Assembly (NCBI GenBank): GCA_046154545.1
Contig: JBJXGC010000151.1
Location: 1 to 19,437 of the forward strand
From: JBJXGC01 sp046154545
GTDB taxonomy: Bacteria; Chloroflexota; Dehalococcoidia; Tepidiformales; Tepidiformaceae
Length of the DNA stretch: 19,437 bases
Reading direction: 5' to 3'
Shown: piece by piece, positions 8,849 to 15,867 of the stretch
How the letters are laid out: each line of letters opens with the position of its first letter
Numbering within the stretch: position 1 is the first letter of the stretch
Notes under the pieces: model-generated
The model's database searches: none
What the model saw: only the letters and a program-made list of their open reading frames with translations
What the model was told of the DNA's origin: nothing
Translations under genes and position numbers: made by a program

Positions 8849-9019
8849 ATGCGAACCGCGAACTACGTCTTCTCCGTCATCTCGATCGTGCTCGGTATCG
8901 CGCTGATCGTCTTCGTGCTGAGCCAGACCACCCGCTGGAATATCGGGACGGCGATCGGCATCGTCCTCATCCTCAACGGCGTGATCCGGCTCTGGTTCGC
9001 CCAGGACGATGACGGGTGA
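8849..9019 (+). CDS. Small two-helix membrane protein, unknown function
   Basis: The protein has only 56 residues: a short start MRTANY, a first hydrophobic helix (VFSVISIVLGIALIVFVL), a short polar turn SQTTRWN, a second helix (IGTAIGIVLILNGVIRLWF) and an acidic end AQDDDG. ATG 8849 is preceded by GAGGG about 10 bases upstream. Its clean amphipathic layout argues against a chance frame. It stands 49 bases before the usp gene. The preceding 215-base gap shows only GC-rich short inverted repeats and no clear promoter. Function unknown. Confidence 0.7.
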   Translation: MRTANYVFSVISIVLGIALIVFVLSQTTRWNIGTAIGIVLILNGVIRLWFAQDDDG

Positions 9020-9043
9020 CCTGCCCATTCCCACAGCGCCCCG

Positions 9044-9049
9044 TATACT
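9044..9049 (+). promoter_or_regulatory. -10 box before the usp-trkA-pheA operon
   Basis: TATACT lies 19 bases before the usp ATG. The best -35 candidate (TGCCCA at 9022-9027, 16-base spacer) is weak. Confidence 0.4.
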
Positions 9050-9068
9050 CACGCGACTAGCTGCAATC

Positions 9069-9521
9069 ATGGCGCATCAACAGACCATCCTCGTCCCTGT
9101 CTCCAACTCCCCGGCCAGCATCCAGGCTGTTGGCATCGCCTGCGCGATTGCGAAGGCCCGCCGGAGCAAGGTCTACGTCGTCCACGTGATCGAGGTCCTG
9201 CGCACGCTCCCGCTGAACGCCGAACTCACCTCAGAAGCACGCCGCGCTGAGCAGGTGCTGCGCCGGGCCGAAGAGGCGGCGAACCATGCCGGCTACCACA
9301 TCACGGGCGAACTGCTCCAGGCCCGGGAGGCGGGCCAGGCGATTATCGACGAGTGCCGCGACCGGGCCATCGACACGATAATCATGGGTATCGGCAACAA
9401 GCCCGTCATCGGCGAATTCCAGCTCGGGCGGACGGCCCAGTTCGTCCTGCAGCACACAACCTGTGAAGTCTGGCTGATCCGGCACGGGCAGGACGATGAT
9501 CCCAGCCACCAGGAAGAGTAG
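9069..9521 (+). CDS. Universal stress protein (UspA family)
   Basis: The protein has 150 residues starting MAHQQTILVPVSNSPASIQAV, the first beta strand and nucleotide-binding Asp/Ser region of Usp folds (Ser replaces the usual Asp after the strand). ARRSKVYVVHVIEV is strand 2 and TIIMGIGNK the strand before the ATP loop. The C-terminal G-x-x-G-x9-G-S/T element appears in degenerate form as GNKPVIGEFQLGRTAQFVLQ, so ATP binding is possible but not certain. It begins an operon with two TrkA-type genes 8 bases downstream; USP domains are often found with potassium transport regulators. No Shine-Dalgarno sequence is visible. Confidence 0.85.
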   Translation: MAHQQTILVPVSNSPASIQAVGIACAIAKARRSKVYVVHVIEVLRTLPLNAELTSEARRAEQVLRRAEEAANHAGYHITGELLQAREAGQAIIDECRDRAIDTIIMGIGNKPVIGEFQLGRTAQFVLQHTTCEVWLIRHGQDDDPSHQEE

Positions 9522-9529
9522 GTGCGACA

Positions 9530-9946
9530 TTGAACGTCATGATCATGGGGTGTGGCCGCGTCGGTGCGCGGATGGCGGGCATCCTCGAGGGCCTGGGCAA
9601 CCAGGTGACGGTCCTCGACCTGAACGCGAGCGCCTTCAAACGCCTGCCTGAAGGCTTCGCAGGACGGCGGGCAGTCGGCAACGGGATGGACGGCCCCGTC
9701 CTCGAACGTACCGGGATCCGTGAGACGGACGCCTTCCTGGCCGTGACCCAGGGGGACAACCGCAATTTCTTCGCCTCGATGATGGCGAAGGAGGTCTACA
9801 ACGTCCCGCGTGTCCTTTGCCGCTTCTACGACCCTGTCCGCGAGGAGATCTTCCGCGGACTCGGGCTCGAAACGTTCAGTCCGACCAGCGTCGGCGCCCA
9901 GATCATGGTCGACATGCTCACCAAGAACGAAGCCCCGAGGAGATAG
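9530..9946 (+). CDS. TrkA-N (RCK N-domain) potassium uptake regulator, first subunit
   Basis: The protein has 138 residues from a TTG start (MNVMIMGCGRVGARMAG), with AGGTG six bases upstream. GCGRVG is the dinucleotide-binding G-x-G-x-x-G, and VTVLDLN ends with the acidic residue that binds the ribose. RAVGNGMDGPVLERTGIRETDAFLAVTQGDNRNFFASMMAK is typical of RCK domains. It lacks the C-terminal RCK-C domain, so it should work as a heteromer with its neighbour, which starts 3 bases after its stop. Together they resemble a split form of the two-RCK TrkA of enterobacteria. No trkH or ktrB channel gene is present in the window. Confidence 0.88.
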   Translation: MNVMIMGCGRVGARMAGILEGLGNQVTVLDLNASAFKRLPEGFAGRRAVGNGMDGPVLERTGIRETDAFLAVTQGDNRNFFASMMAKEVYNVPRVLCRFYDPVREEIFRGLGLETFSPTSVGAQIMVDMLTKNEAPRR

Positions 9947-9949
9947 CCC

Positions 9950-10624
9950 ATGTACGTCCTTGTCGCCGGCGGCGGGAAAGTCGGGTTCCACCTCGCCCAG
10001 GAACTGGTCAACGCCAACCACGAGGTGCTGGTGCTGGAACGGGACGCGGCCCGCTGCGCCCAGATCGCCGATGAACTCGGGCAGGTCGTACTCAACGGCG
10101 ATTGCTGTGAGGCGACGACCCTCGACCTTGCCGGCGTCGCCCGGGCCGACCTTGTAGCGGCCGTGACCGGTGACGACGAGGACAACCTCGTGATCTGCGA
10201 GATCGCCCGCCAGCGTGGCGTCCCCCGCACGGTGGCCCGGATCAACAACCCGAAGAACGAGCTGCTTTTCAAGAAGCGCGGGATCGAGACCACGATCTCC
10301 GCCACCCAGGCGATCCTCGCGCAGATCGAGCAGGAGCTGCCGACCCACGAGATGATCCCGCTGCTCCAGCTCCACAGCGGCCTGGAACTGATGGAGATCC
10401 GGCTCCCAGACAGCTCCCCGGCAGCCGGGCGCTCCATCCGCGAAGTGCTCCTGCCACCTGAGTCGCTGATCTCGCTCGTGGTCGACCCGGGTGGAGTGCC
10501 CCGCATCCCCAGCGGTGAGACGCGCCTCAACCCCGGAGACGCCCTCGTTGTGGTCACCCGCAAAGAGAGCCTGGACATGCTGCGCGAGGCGCTGATTGGC
10601 GTGACGCACGGCCTGGACACCTAG
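9950..10624 (+). CDS. trkA: TrkA family regulator with RCK-N and RCK-C domains
   Basis: The protein has 224 residues. The N-terminal Rossmann domain starts MYVLVAGGGKVGFHLAQEL with G-x-G-x-x-G, then VLVLERD and VVLNGDCCEATTLDLAGVARADLVAAVTGDDEDNLV. The TrkA-C domain (about 135-220) carries LMEIRLPDSSPAAGRSIREVLLPPESLISLVV and a final LNPGDALVVVTRKESLDMLREAL. It gates a Trk/Ktr channel by binding nucleotides (NAD(H), ATP/ADP). It lies in the middle of the usp-trkA-trkA-pheA run, with GAGGAG before its ATG. Confidence 0.93.
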   Translation: MYVLVAGGGKVGFHLAQELVNANHEVLVLERDAARCAQIADELGQVVLNGDCCEATTLDLAGVARADLVAAVTGDDEDNLVICEIARQRGVPRTVARINNPKNELLFKKRGIETTISATQAILAQIEQELPTHEMIPLLQLHSGLELMEIRLPDSSPAAGRSIREVLLPPESLISLVVDPGGVPRIPSGETRLNPGDALVVVTRKESLDMLREALIGVTHGLDT

Positions 10625-10632
10625 GCAGGATC

Positions 10633-11451
10633 ATGCGCGTCGCCTATCTCGGCCCTCCCGGCACCTTTGGCGAAGAGGCCGCCCTCCGGGCGGCGCCCGG
10701 GGCTGACTTCATCGCCTGTCCCTCACACGCGGCGGTCGCGGCGGCGGTCGAGGTCGGCCGCGCCGAGGCCGGCGTCGCCGCCATCGAGAACTCGCTCAGC
10801 GGCTCGGTCGCCGAGACGCTCGACATCCTCGTGCACGACACGACGCTCGAGATCCAGGCCGAACTCGTCCTGCCCATCGTCCACAACCTGGTCGTCAAGC
10901 CGGGTACCCGGCGCGAGGCGGTCAAGGTCATCTACTCGCACACACAGGCCCTCGGCCAGGTGCGCAAATTCATCGAGCGTGCCTTCCCGGCGGCCCAATT
11001 CGAAGCGGCCCTCTCCACGGCCGAGGCCGTCCAGGAGATGCTCCGGCGCCCCGGCGATGCGGCGGCGATCGCCACGGCCAGGGCGGCCACGCTCTACGGC
11101 GCCGAGATCCTCGACCGCGCCATCCAGGACTCCGACTCCAACGTCACCCGTTTCGTCCTCCTCGGGCGCACGAAGACGCCACCGACCGGCCGCGACCGCA
11201 CGTCGATCGCCTTCTGGTTCGCCGGTGACGAGCCCGGGATGCTCGCGCGGGTACTGAACGTCTTCGCCGAGCGCCGGATCAACTGCTCGAAGATCGAGAG
11301 CCGACCCACCCGCACCGCTTTTGGTGAGTACGTCTTTCTCGTCGATTTCGAAGGGCACCAGGACGACCCCGCCGGCCGCGAAGTGCTCGCCGCCCTGCGC
11401 CCGCTCTGTGCCCAGCTCAAGGTCTTCGGCAGCTACCCGCGCTGGCACTGA
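10633..11451 (+). CDS. pheA: Prephenate dehydratase
   Basis: The protein has 272 residues, the usual length of a monofunctional PDT-ACT enzyme. It converts prephenate to phenylpyruvate in phenylalanine synthesis. Visible are RVAYLGPPGTFGEEAA at the N-terminus, GVAAIENSLSGSV (about 47-59), HNLVVKPG, the SHTQALGQ motif near 102-109, the catalytic Thr172-Arg-Phe174, and a C-terminal ACT domain with EPGMLARVLNVF and the Phe-binding Glu222-Ser-Arg-Pro225. The ACT domain implies feedback inhibition by phenylalanine. It starts 8 bases after trkA, so it probably shares that transcript although the pathways are unrelated. Confidence 0.96.
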   Translation: MRVAYLGPPGTFGEEAALRAAPGADFIACPSHAAVAAAVEVGRAEAGVAAIENSLSGSVAETLDILVHDTTLEIQAELVLPIVHNLVVKPGTRREAVKVIYSHTQALGQVRKFIERAFPAAQFEAALSTAEAVQEMLRRPGDAAAIATARAATLYGAEILDRAIQDSDSNVTRFVLLGRTKTPPTGRDRTSIAFWFAGDEPGMLARVLNVFAERRINCSKIESRPTRTAFGEYVFLVDFEGHQDDPAGREVLAALRPLCAQLKVFGSYPRWH

Positions 11452-11528
11452 GTCGCCCGCAGTAGTCGCGGCCGTCGCGGCCGCTGGTGGCGCAGGTTCG
11501 CCAGGCCACGCCCACCGGCCCTAACCGT

Positions 11529-12794
11529 CTATACGAACCCTCGCAGCTTGATCGCCGTAGCCACGCGTCCGACGCCCATATCGAAGGCCGCCTCGCGGGG
11601 CTGGGTGCCGTCCCGCCCTGCCCGCTCGAACACCCCGTTGAAGGCGGCCACCATTCGCTGCTCCAGCTCCGCGTTCACTCGCTCCAGGGGCCAGCGGAGC
11701 TGCTGGATGTTCTGCGTCCACTCGAAGTACGAAACGGTGACGCCGCCCGCGTTCACCAGCAAGTCGGGCAGAGCGGTGATGCCCCGCTCGCGGAGGATGG
11801 CGTCGCCCTCAGGCGTGACGGGGTGGTTCGCCCCCTCGATCACGGCCCGGGCACGGATGGCGCCGGCGTTCTGCCCGGTGATCACGCCGCCGAGCGCCGC
11901 CGGCACCAGGTAGTCGCAGTCGCTCAGGAGGAGTTGTTCATTCGTGATCGGCTCAGCCCCGTCGAACCCGGCCACGGACCCTGCCACGGCGTGCCAGCGG
12001 TCGAGGGCGGCGATGTCGATCCCGGCGGGGTTGGCAATCGCCCCCTTCACGTCGCTCACGGCCACGATCCGGAAGCCGTACCCGGCCGCCACCCGGCAGG
12101 TCCAGGCGCCGACGTTCCCGTAGCCCTGGACAGCCACCCGCACCGCCCGGGGGTCCTCGCCTTCGTGATGGGCGTACTCGCGCATGCAGACGGCGACTCC
12201 GAGTCCGGTTGCCTGCTCCCGTCCGAAGCTGCCGCCGAGTTCCACCGGCTTGCCCGTGACGATCCCGGGCGTGTGCCCGTGGAGCCGCCCGTAGGCGTCC
12301 ATCATCCAGGCCATCGTCTGGGCGTTGGTGCCCATGTCCGGTGCGGGCACGTCGCGGTTGATGCCCAGGATCATGTGGATGTGGTCCATGTAGGTCCGGG
12401 TCAGGCGGTTCAGCTCGGTGTCGCTCATCCGGTTGGGGTCGCACATGACGCCGCCTTTCGCCCCGCCGAAGGGCAGGTCCATCAGTGCGCACTTGTAGGT
12501 CATCAGCATCGCCAGGGCTCGCACCTCGTCGATGTCCGCGTTCGGGTGGTAGCGCACCCCGCCTTTGTACGGGCCGCGGGCGCCGTTGTGTTGCACGCGG
12601 TACCCTTCGAAGACGCGCAGCTTTCCGTCGTCCATGCGCACCGGTAGCTGCGCGCGGAGCTCCCGCCAGGGCGTGCGCAGCAGCTCCACGACCTCGCCCG
12701 GCACCCGCAGCCGCTCAGCCGAGCCGGTCACCGAGGCGAACACGGCCGCCGTAGCCGAGGCCCCGCCGTCTGGCTTCCGAACAGTCTCTGCCAT
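11529..12794 (-). CDS. Glu/Leu/Phe/Val dehydrogenase (glutamate dehydrogenase type)
   Basis: The protein has 421 residues, typical of hexameric NAD(P)-dependent glutamate dehydrogenases. The substrate domain shows YRVQHNGARGPYKGGVRYHP (Lys77), Lys101, and PFGGAKGG with the catalytic Lys113, then DVPAPDMGT (Asp153). The Rossmann domain starts VAVQGYGNVGAW (222-231). It interconverts glutamate and 2-oxoglutarate plus ammonia; leucine or other amino acids cannot be excluded from sequence alone. GGGGGGTGG precedes the ATG and GATAAT (12817-12812) may be its -10 box. It is convergent with pheA and 77 bases separate the stops. Confidence 0.92.
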   Translation of the reverse strand: MAETVRKPDGGASATAAVFASVTGSAERLRVPGEVVELLRTPWRELRAQLPVRMDDGKLRVFEGYRVQHNGARGPYKGGVRYHPNADIDEVRALAMLMTYKCALMDLPFGGAKGGVMCDPNRMSDTELNRLTRTYMDHIHMILGINRDVPAPDMGTNAQTMAWMMDAYGRLHGHTPGIVTGKPVELGGSFGREQATGLGVAVCMREYAHHEGEDPRAVRVAVQGYGNVGAWTCRVAAGYGFRIVAVSDVKGAIANPAGIDIAALDRWHAVAGSVAGFDGAEPITNEQLLLSDCDYLVPAALGGVITGQNAGAIRARAVIEGANHPVTPEGDAILRERGITALPDLLVNAGGVTVSYFEWTQNIQQLRWPLERVNAELEQRMVAAFNGVFERAGRDGTQPREAAFDMGVGRVATAIKLRGFV

Positions 12795-12811
12795 GGGCCA
12801 CCCCCCGCCGC

Positions 12812-12817
12812 ATTATC
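12812..12817 (-). promoter_or_regulatory. -10 box of the glutamate dehydrogenase gene
   Basis: GATAAT on the minus strand lies 17 bases before the ATG. No TTGACA-like -35 is seen at normal spacing. Confidence 0.35.
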
Positions 12818-12898
12818 CCCTTTCGATGCTTGCTCGGCGCACTGGTCTCCGGCCGCGCTTTCGCCGGCCGGCCGCGCCCGCTTGCGACCCGCGCCCCG

Positions 12899-12904
12899 TA
12901 CAAT
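12899..12904 (+). promoter_or_regulatory. -10 box of the nitroreductase-like gene
   Basis: TACAAT lies 39 bases before the ATG at 12944. The upstream stretch is very GC-rich and a -35 element is not obvious. Confidence 0.4.
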
Positions 12905-12943
12905 CGGCGCCCACACCACATTCACCGTCATCGGAGGCGCCTC

Positions 12944-13378
12944 ATGGCCGAATACAAACCCAGCCCCGTCCAGTGGGTCCGCGAGCAGGTCGAACTCTAC
13001 GAACGCACCAACGGCGCCGAGGGTTACACCCTGCGCGACACCGGGCTGCCGGTGATCATCGTGACCAACACCGGCAACAAATCCGGCGCCATCCGCAAGA
13101 CCCCGCTGATGCGCGTCAAAGACGGCAGCAACTACGTCCTCGTCGGCTCGATGGGTGGGGCGCCGAAGAACCCGGTCTGGGTCTACAACCTTCGCGCCAA
13201 CCCGGATGTTGAGGTCCGGGACGAGGCCGCCGTCCAGGCCATGCGGGTGCGGGAGGTCGAAGACGAGACGGAGCGCGCGCGCCTCTGGGCGCTGAGCGTG
13301 GCCGCCTTCCCGCCCTACGCGGAGTACCAGGGCCGCACCAGCCGCAAGATCCCCGTGTTCGTGGCCGAGCCGGCCTGA
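12944..13378 (+). CDS. Nitroreductase family deazaflavin-dependent oxidoreductase
   Basis: The protein has 144 residues starting MAEYKPSPVQWVREQVELYERTNG; the ATG has GGAGG 7 bases upstream. The split-barrel fold of the DDN/FDOR family is recognisable: LPVIIVTNTGNKSGAIRKTPLMRV, then NYVLVGSMGGAPKNPVWVYNLRANPDVEV and a late FPPYAEYQGRTSRKIPVFV. The NKSG-x-x-RKTPL and GSMGG-x-x-x-NPxWxxNLxANP stretches form the F420 phosphate and deazaflavin pocket in mycobacterial relatives. It probably reduces a quinone or nitro/unsaturated substrate with F420H2. The presence of F420 synthesis genes in this genome is not shown by the window. Confidence 0.9.
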   Translation: MAEYKPSPVQWVREQVELYERTNGAEGYTLRDTGLPVIIVTNTGNKSGAIRKTPLMRVKDGSNYVLVGSMGGAPKNPVWVYNLRANPDVEVRDEAAVQAMRVREVEDETERARLWALSVAAFPPYAEYQGRTSRKIPVFVAEPA

Positions 13379-13453
13379 CCGGCGCCGTCCCGCGTTCGCG
13401 CTTGGCAGCCGCTCGCCCTTATCCGTTACCCGGTTTCTGGGCACACTACGCTG

Positions 13454-14434
13454 ATGGGCCGAGTCTTCATCACCCGCGCCATCCCCGGTACGGCGGTCGC
13501 CACGCTCCAGGCGGCGGGCCATGACGTAGACGTCTGGCCTGGGGAACTGCCGCCGTCCCGCGACGACCTCCTCGCACGTCTGACCGCCTGCGACGGGGCC
13601 CTCACCATGGTCACGGACCGCATCGACGCGGAACTCTTCGCGGCCTGCCCCCGGCTTCGCGTCATCTCCAACATGGCTGTTGGGTACGATAACGTCGATC
13701 CCGCTGTGGCCGCGGCCGCCGGCGCCTGGCTCACCAACACGCCGGGGGTCCTGGCCGAGACGACGGCCGACATGGCCTTCGCCCTGCTCCTCGCCGCCGC
13801 CCGGAAGGTCGCCCTCAGCGACCGGGAGACGCGCGGGGGCGCCTGGCGCACCTGGTCGCCGACGGGCTACCTGGGCGTCGATGCCTTCGGCGCCACGCTT
13901 GGCATCGTCGGGCTGGGCGAAATCGGCCAGGCGATGGCGCGCCGCGGCCGCGGTTTTTCGATGCCTATCCTCTACGCTGGCCGCACGCGAAAGGAAGCAG
14001 CCGAAGCCGCCCTCGGCGCCGAGTTCGTCTCGCTCGAAGACCTCCTCCGCCGGTCGGACTTCGTCTCCGTCCACACGCCGCTTACGCCTGAAACCCGGGG
14101 GCTCATCGGCGCCGCCCAGTTCGCCCTGATGAAGCGGACGGCGATCTTCGTGAATACGTCGCGCGGACAGGTGGTCGACCAGGACGCCCTGGTCGAAGCC
14201 CTCCGCTCCGGCGCCATCGGCGGCGCCGGCCTCGACGTCACCGACCCCGAGCCGCTGCCCTCAGCGCATTCCCTCTTCACGTTCGACAACGCGGTCATCA
14301 CGCCCCATATCGCCAGCGCCAGCCTCGCCACCCGTTCCCGGATGGCGGAGATGGCGGCGGCGAACATCATCGCCGTCCTGGCGGGCCGCGAACCGCCGAA
14401 CCCCGTCAATCGCCCCGTGGGGCTCCGTGGCTGA
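13454..14434 (+). CDS. D-isomer 2-hydroxyacid dehydrogenase (glyoxylate/hydroxypyruvate reductase-like)
   Basis: The protein has 326 residues of the D-2-hydroxyacid dehydrogenase fold. VGYDNVD (76-82) and TNTPGVLAETTADMAFALLLA mark the substrate domain; GIVGLGEIGQAMA (G153-x-G155-x-x-G158) binds NAD(P). Catalytic residues are Arg237 in VNTSRGQVVD, Glu266 in DPEPLP, and His285 in TPHIASAS. The Arg-Thr-Arg after the second strand (AGRTR, 175-179) in place of an acidic residue suggests NADPH preference. The closest known activities are glyoxylate or hydroxypyruvate reduction. No clear Shine-Dalgarno sequence precedes the ATG. Confidence 0.92.
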   Translation: MGRVFITRAIPGTAVATLQAAGHDVDVWPGELPPSRDDLLARLTACDGALTMVTDRIDAELFAACPRLRVISNMAVGYDNVDPAVAAAAGAWLTNTPGVLAETTADMAFALLLAAARKVALSDRETRGGAWRTWSPTGYLGVDAFGATLGIVGLGEIGQAMARRGRGFSMPILYAGRTRKEAAEAALGAEFVSLEDLLRRSDFVSVHTPLTPETRGLIGAAQFALMKRTAIFVNTSRGQVVDQDALVEALRSGAIGGAGLDVTDPEPLPSAHSLFTFDNAVITPHIASASLATRSRMAEMAAANIIAVLAGREPPNPVNRPVGLRG

Positions 14435-14455
14435 ATCCGGAGCGTCACGCGAAAC

Positions 14456-14484
14456 TTGACATACTGCGCTGCCGACCCTCAAAT
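14456..14484 (+). promoter_or_regulatory. Strong sigma-70-type promoter of the OPRT-like gene
   Basis: A perfect TTGACA (14456-14461) is followed after exactly 17 bases by TCAAAT (14479-14484). The predicted leader is about 50 bases and contains a hairpin. Confidence 0.65.
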
Positions 14485-14493
14485 CAGGACGGT

Positions 14494-14511
14494 GCCCGGC
14501 CCGGTCCGGGC
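14494..14511 (+). promoter_or_regulatory. Leader hairpin before the OPRT-like gene
   Basis: GCCCGG (14494-14499) pairs with CCGGGC (14506-14511) around a six-base loop, just after the predicted transcription start. No T-run follows, so this is not an obvious attenuator. Confidence 0.4.
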
Positions 14512-14543
14512 GCTCCCCTGGCGATCCTCCTTCGGAGCAACTC

Positions 14544-15191
14544 TTGACCAGATCATCCAAACCCGCGGGTAACCTGTGGCTCGCTGAAGAGCTCTGGAAG
14601 CTCAACGCGATCGAATTCGGCGACTTCACCCTGGGCCGAACGGCGGTCCATTCCCCGATCTACGTGAACCTTCGGCGGCTCATCAGCAACCCGAAGGCGC
14701 TTGCCCGCTGCGCGAAGATCATCAAGGAAGAGCTCGAAGCGCTGATGTCGATGCGAAACCCGCACGTCCAGCCCTTCACCCTGGTGGCGGGCGTGCCCTT
14801 CGGCGGCCTCCACGTGTCCACGGCCTTCTCGCTCGCGGTGAACACCCCGATGATCTACATCCACCCGCCCGGGACGGCCAAGGCCGATGTGATCGAGGGC
14901 CTCTACGTGCGTGGCCAGACCTGCCTGGTGATCGACGACCTGATCACGGGCGGGGGCAGCATCCTCCAGACTGCGACCACGCTGAGCGAGGCCGGCCTCG
15001 TCGTCCGCGACGCGGTCACCCTGATCGACCGCCAGGAGGGGGGGCGTGCGGCCCTGCGGGCGGCGGGCATCAATCTCGTGAGCATTCTTACCCTCGAACA
15101 GATCGCCACCTACCTCATGTCCGCCGGCCACATCCACGAGGACCAGTACCGCAACACGATGGAGTACCTGGAGTCCCGCCCGGTCCGATGA
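14544..15191 (+). CDS. pyrE: Orotate phosphoribosyltransferase-like protein
   Basis: The protein has 215 residues from a TTG start with CGGAGC upstream. The type-I phosphoribosyltransferase fold is clear: FGDFTLGRTAVHSPIYVNLRRLISNP is the OPRT N-terminal segment, VAGVPFGGLHVSTAFSLAVNTPMIY the central strand, and LVIDDLITGGGSILQTA (128-144) the PRPP-binding loop. OPRT adds ribose 5-phosphate to orotate in UMP synthesis. The flexible catalytic loop, normally R-K-E-x-K-x-H/Y-G, reads IHPPGTAKADVIEG here and lacks the usual Lys-Glu and His/Tyr-Gly. The substrate is therefore less certain. No other pyrimidine gene is adjacent. Confidence 0.78.
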   Translation: MTRSSKPAGNLWLAEELWKLNAIEFGDFTLGRTAVHSPIYVNLRRLISNPKALARCAKIIKEELEALMSMRNPHVQPFTLVAGVPFGGLHVSTAFSLAVNTPMIYIHPPGTAKADVIEGLYVRGQTCLVIDDLITGGGSILQTATTLSEAGLVVRDAVTLIDRQEGGRAALRAAGINLVSILTLEQIATYLMSAGHIHEDQYRNTMEYLESRPVR

Positions 15192-15264
15192 AGCCGCGCC
15201 GGAGCTGACGCCGGCACGCCGTCACCTTTCCCCTCTCCCACGCCATACCTACAGTGAAACCGCT

Positions 15265-15867
15265 GTGCGCGACGTAGAGGTGGGGTCCCATGACCGGACG
15301 GCACAAGGCCGTGATGAGGCCGAGGAGCTCGCCAGGCGCGCCGCCGCGCGCGATCAGGAGGCCTGGGCGCTCATCTTCGAGCGCCACTACCGGGCCGTCT
15401 TCGCCTTCGTCCGCTTCCGCCTCAGCTATGCCAGCGAGGCCGAGGACATCGCCTCCCAGACGTTCGAAATCGCCTACTCCCATGCCGACCGGTTCGATTA
15501 CCGCGGTGTGCCGATCGAATCCTGGCTCATCGGCATCGCCCGGAACCTGGTACGCGACCACATCAAGAAGGCTGTACGGCGCGGTCCCTCGGAGGAACTC
15601 GTGGACGCCATAGCCCCGGCCATCCCGGACGCGACGGCTGCGAGCGACCTCCACCAGGACCTCGCCGGGGCGATGCATGCCCTCACGGAGGACCAGCAGA
15701 CGGTCCTCCAGCTGCGCTTCCTGCTCGACCGTTCCGTGGAGGAGACCGCCGCTCAGATGGACCGCTCCGAGGATGCCGTAAAGAACCTCCAGCGCCGCGC
15801 CCTGGCCGCGATGCAGCGGGCGCTCGTCCAGGCCGGCGGCTACAGCGCGGCCAGGGGAGGGCACTGA
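15265..15867 (+). CDS. ECF-type RNA polymerase sigma factor
   Basis: The protein has 200 residues from GTG 15265; GTG 15280 is an alternative start. Region 2 spans about 36-105: WALIFERHYRAVFAFVRFRLSYASEAEDIASQTFEIAY for regions 2.1-2.2 and FDYRGVPIESWLIGIARNLVRDHIKK for 2.3-2.4. Region 4 spans about 138-186: LTEDQQTVLQLRFLLDRSVEETAAQMDRSEDAVKNLQRRALAAM, a helix-turn-helix that reads the -35 element. It lacks the region-3 domain, as expected for an ECF factor. The stop shares one base with the next start (TGATG), so the pair is translationally coupled. A TACAGT box (15250-15255) is a possible promoter. Confidence 0.92.
   Translation: MRDVEVGSHDRTAQGRDEAEELARRAAARDQEAWALIFERHYRAVFAFVRFRLSYASEAEDIASQTFEIAYSHADRFDYRGVPIESWLIGIARNLVRDHIKKAVRRGPSEELVDAIAPAIPDATAASDLHQDLAGAMHALTEDQQTVLQLRFLLDRSVEETAAQMDRSEDAVKNLQRRALAAMQRALVQAGGYSAARGGH

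Noticed and set aside
8593..8850. An 85-codon minus-strand frame in the gap before the small membrane protein gene
   Set aside because: It is Ala/Pro/Arg-rich with no domain, overlaps the end of the DUF4349 gene and looks like GC noise.
9293..10609. A 438-codon minus-strand frame over the TrkA genes
   Set aside because: The plus strand encodes clear RCK domains with Shine-Dalgarno sites and tight spacing. The minus frame is a GC shadow.
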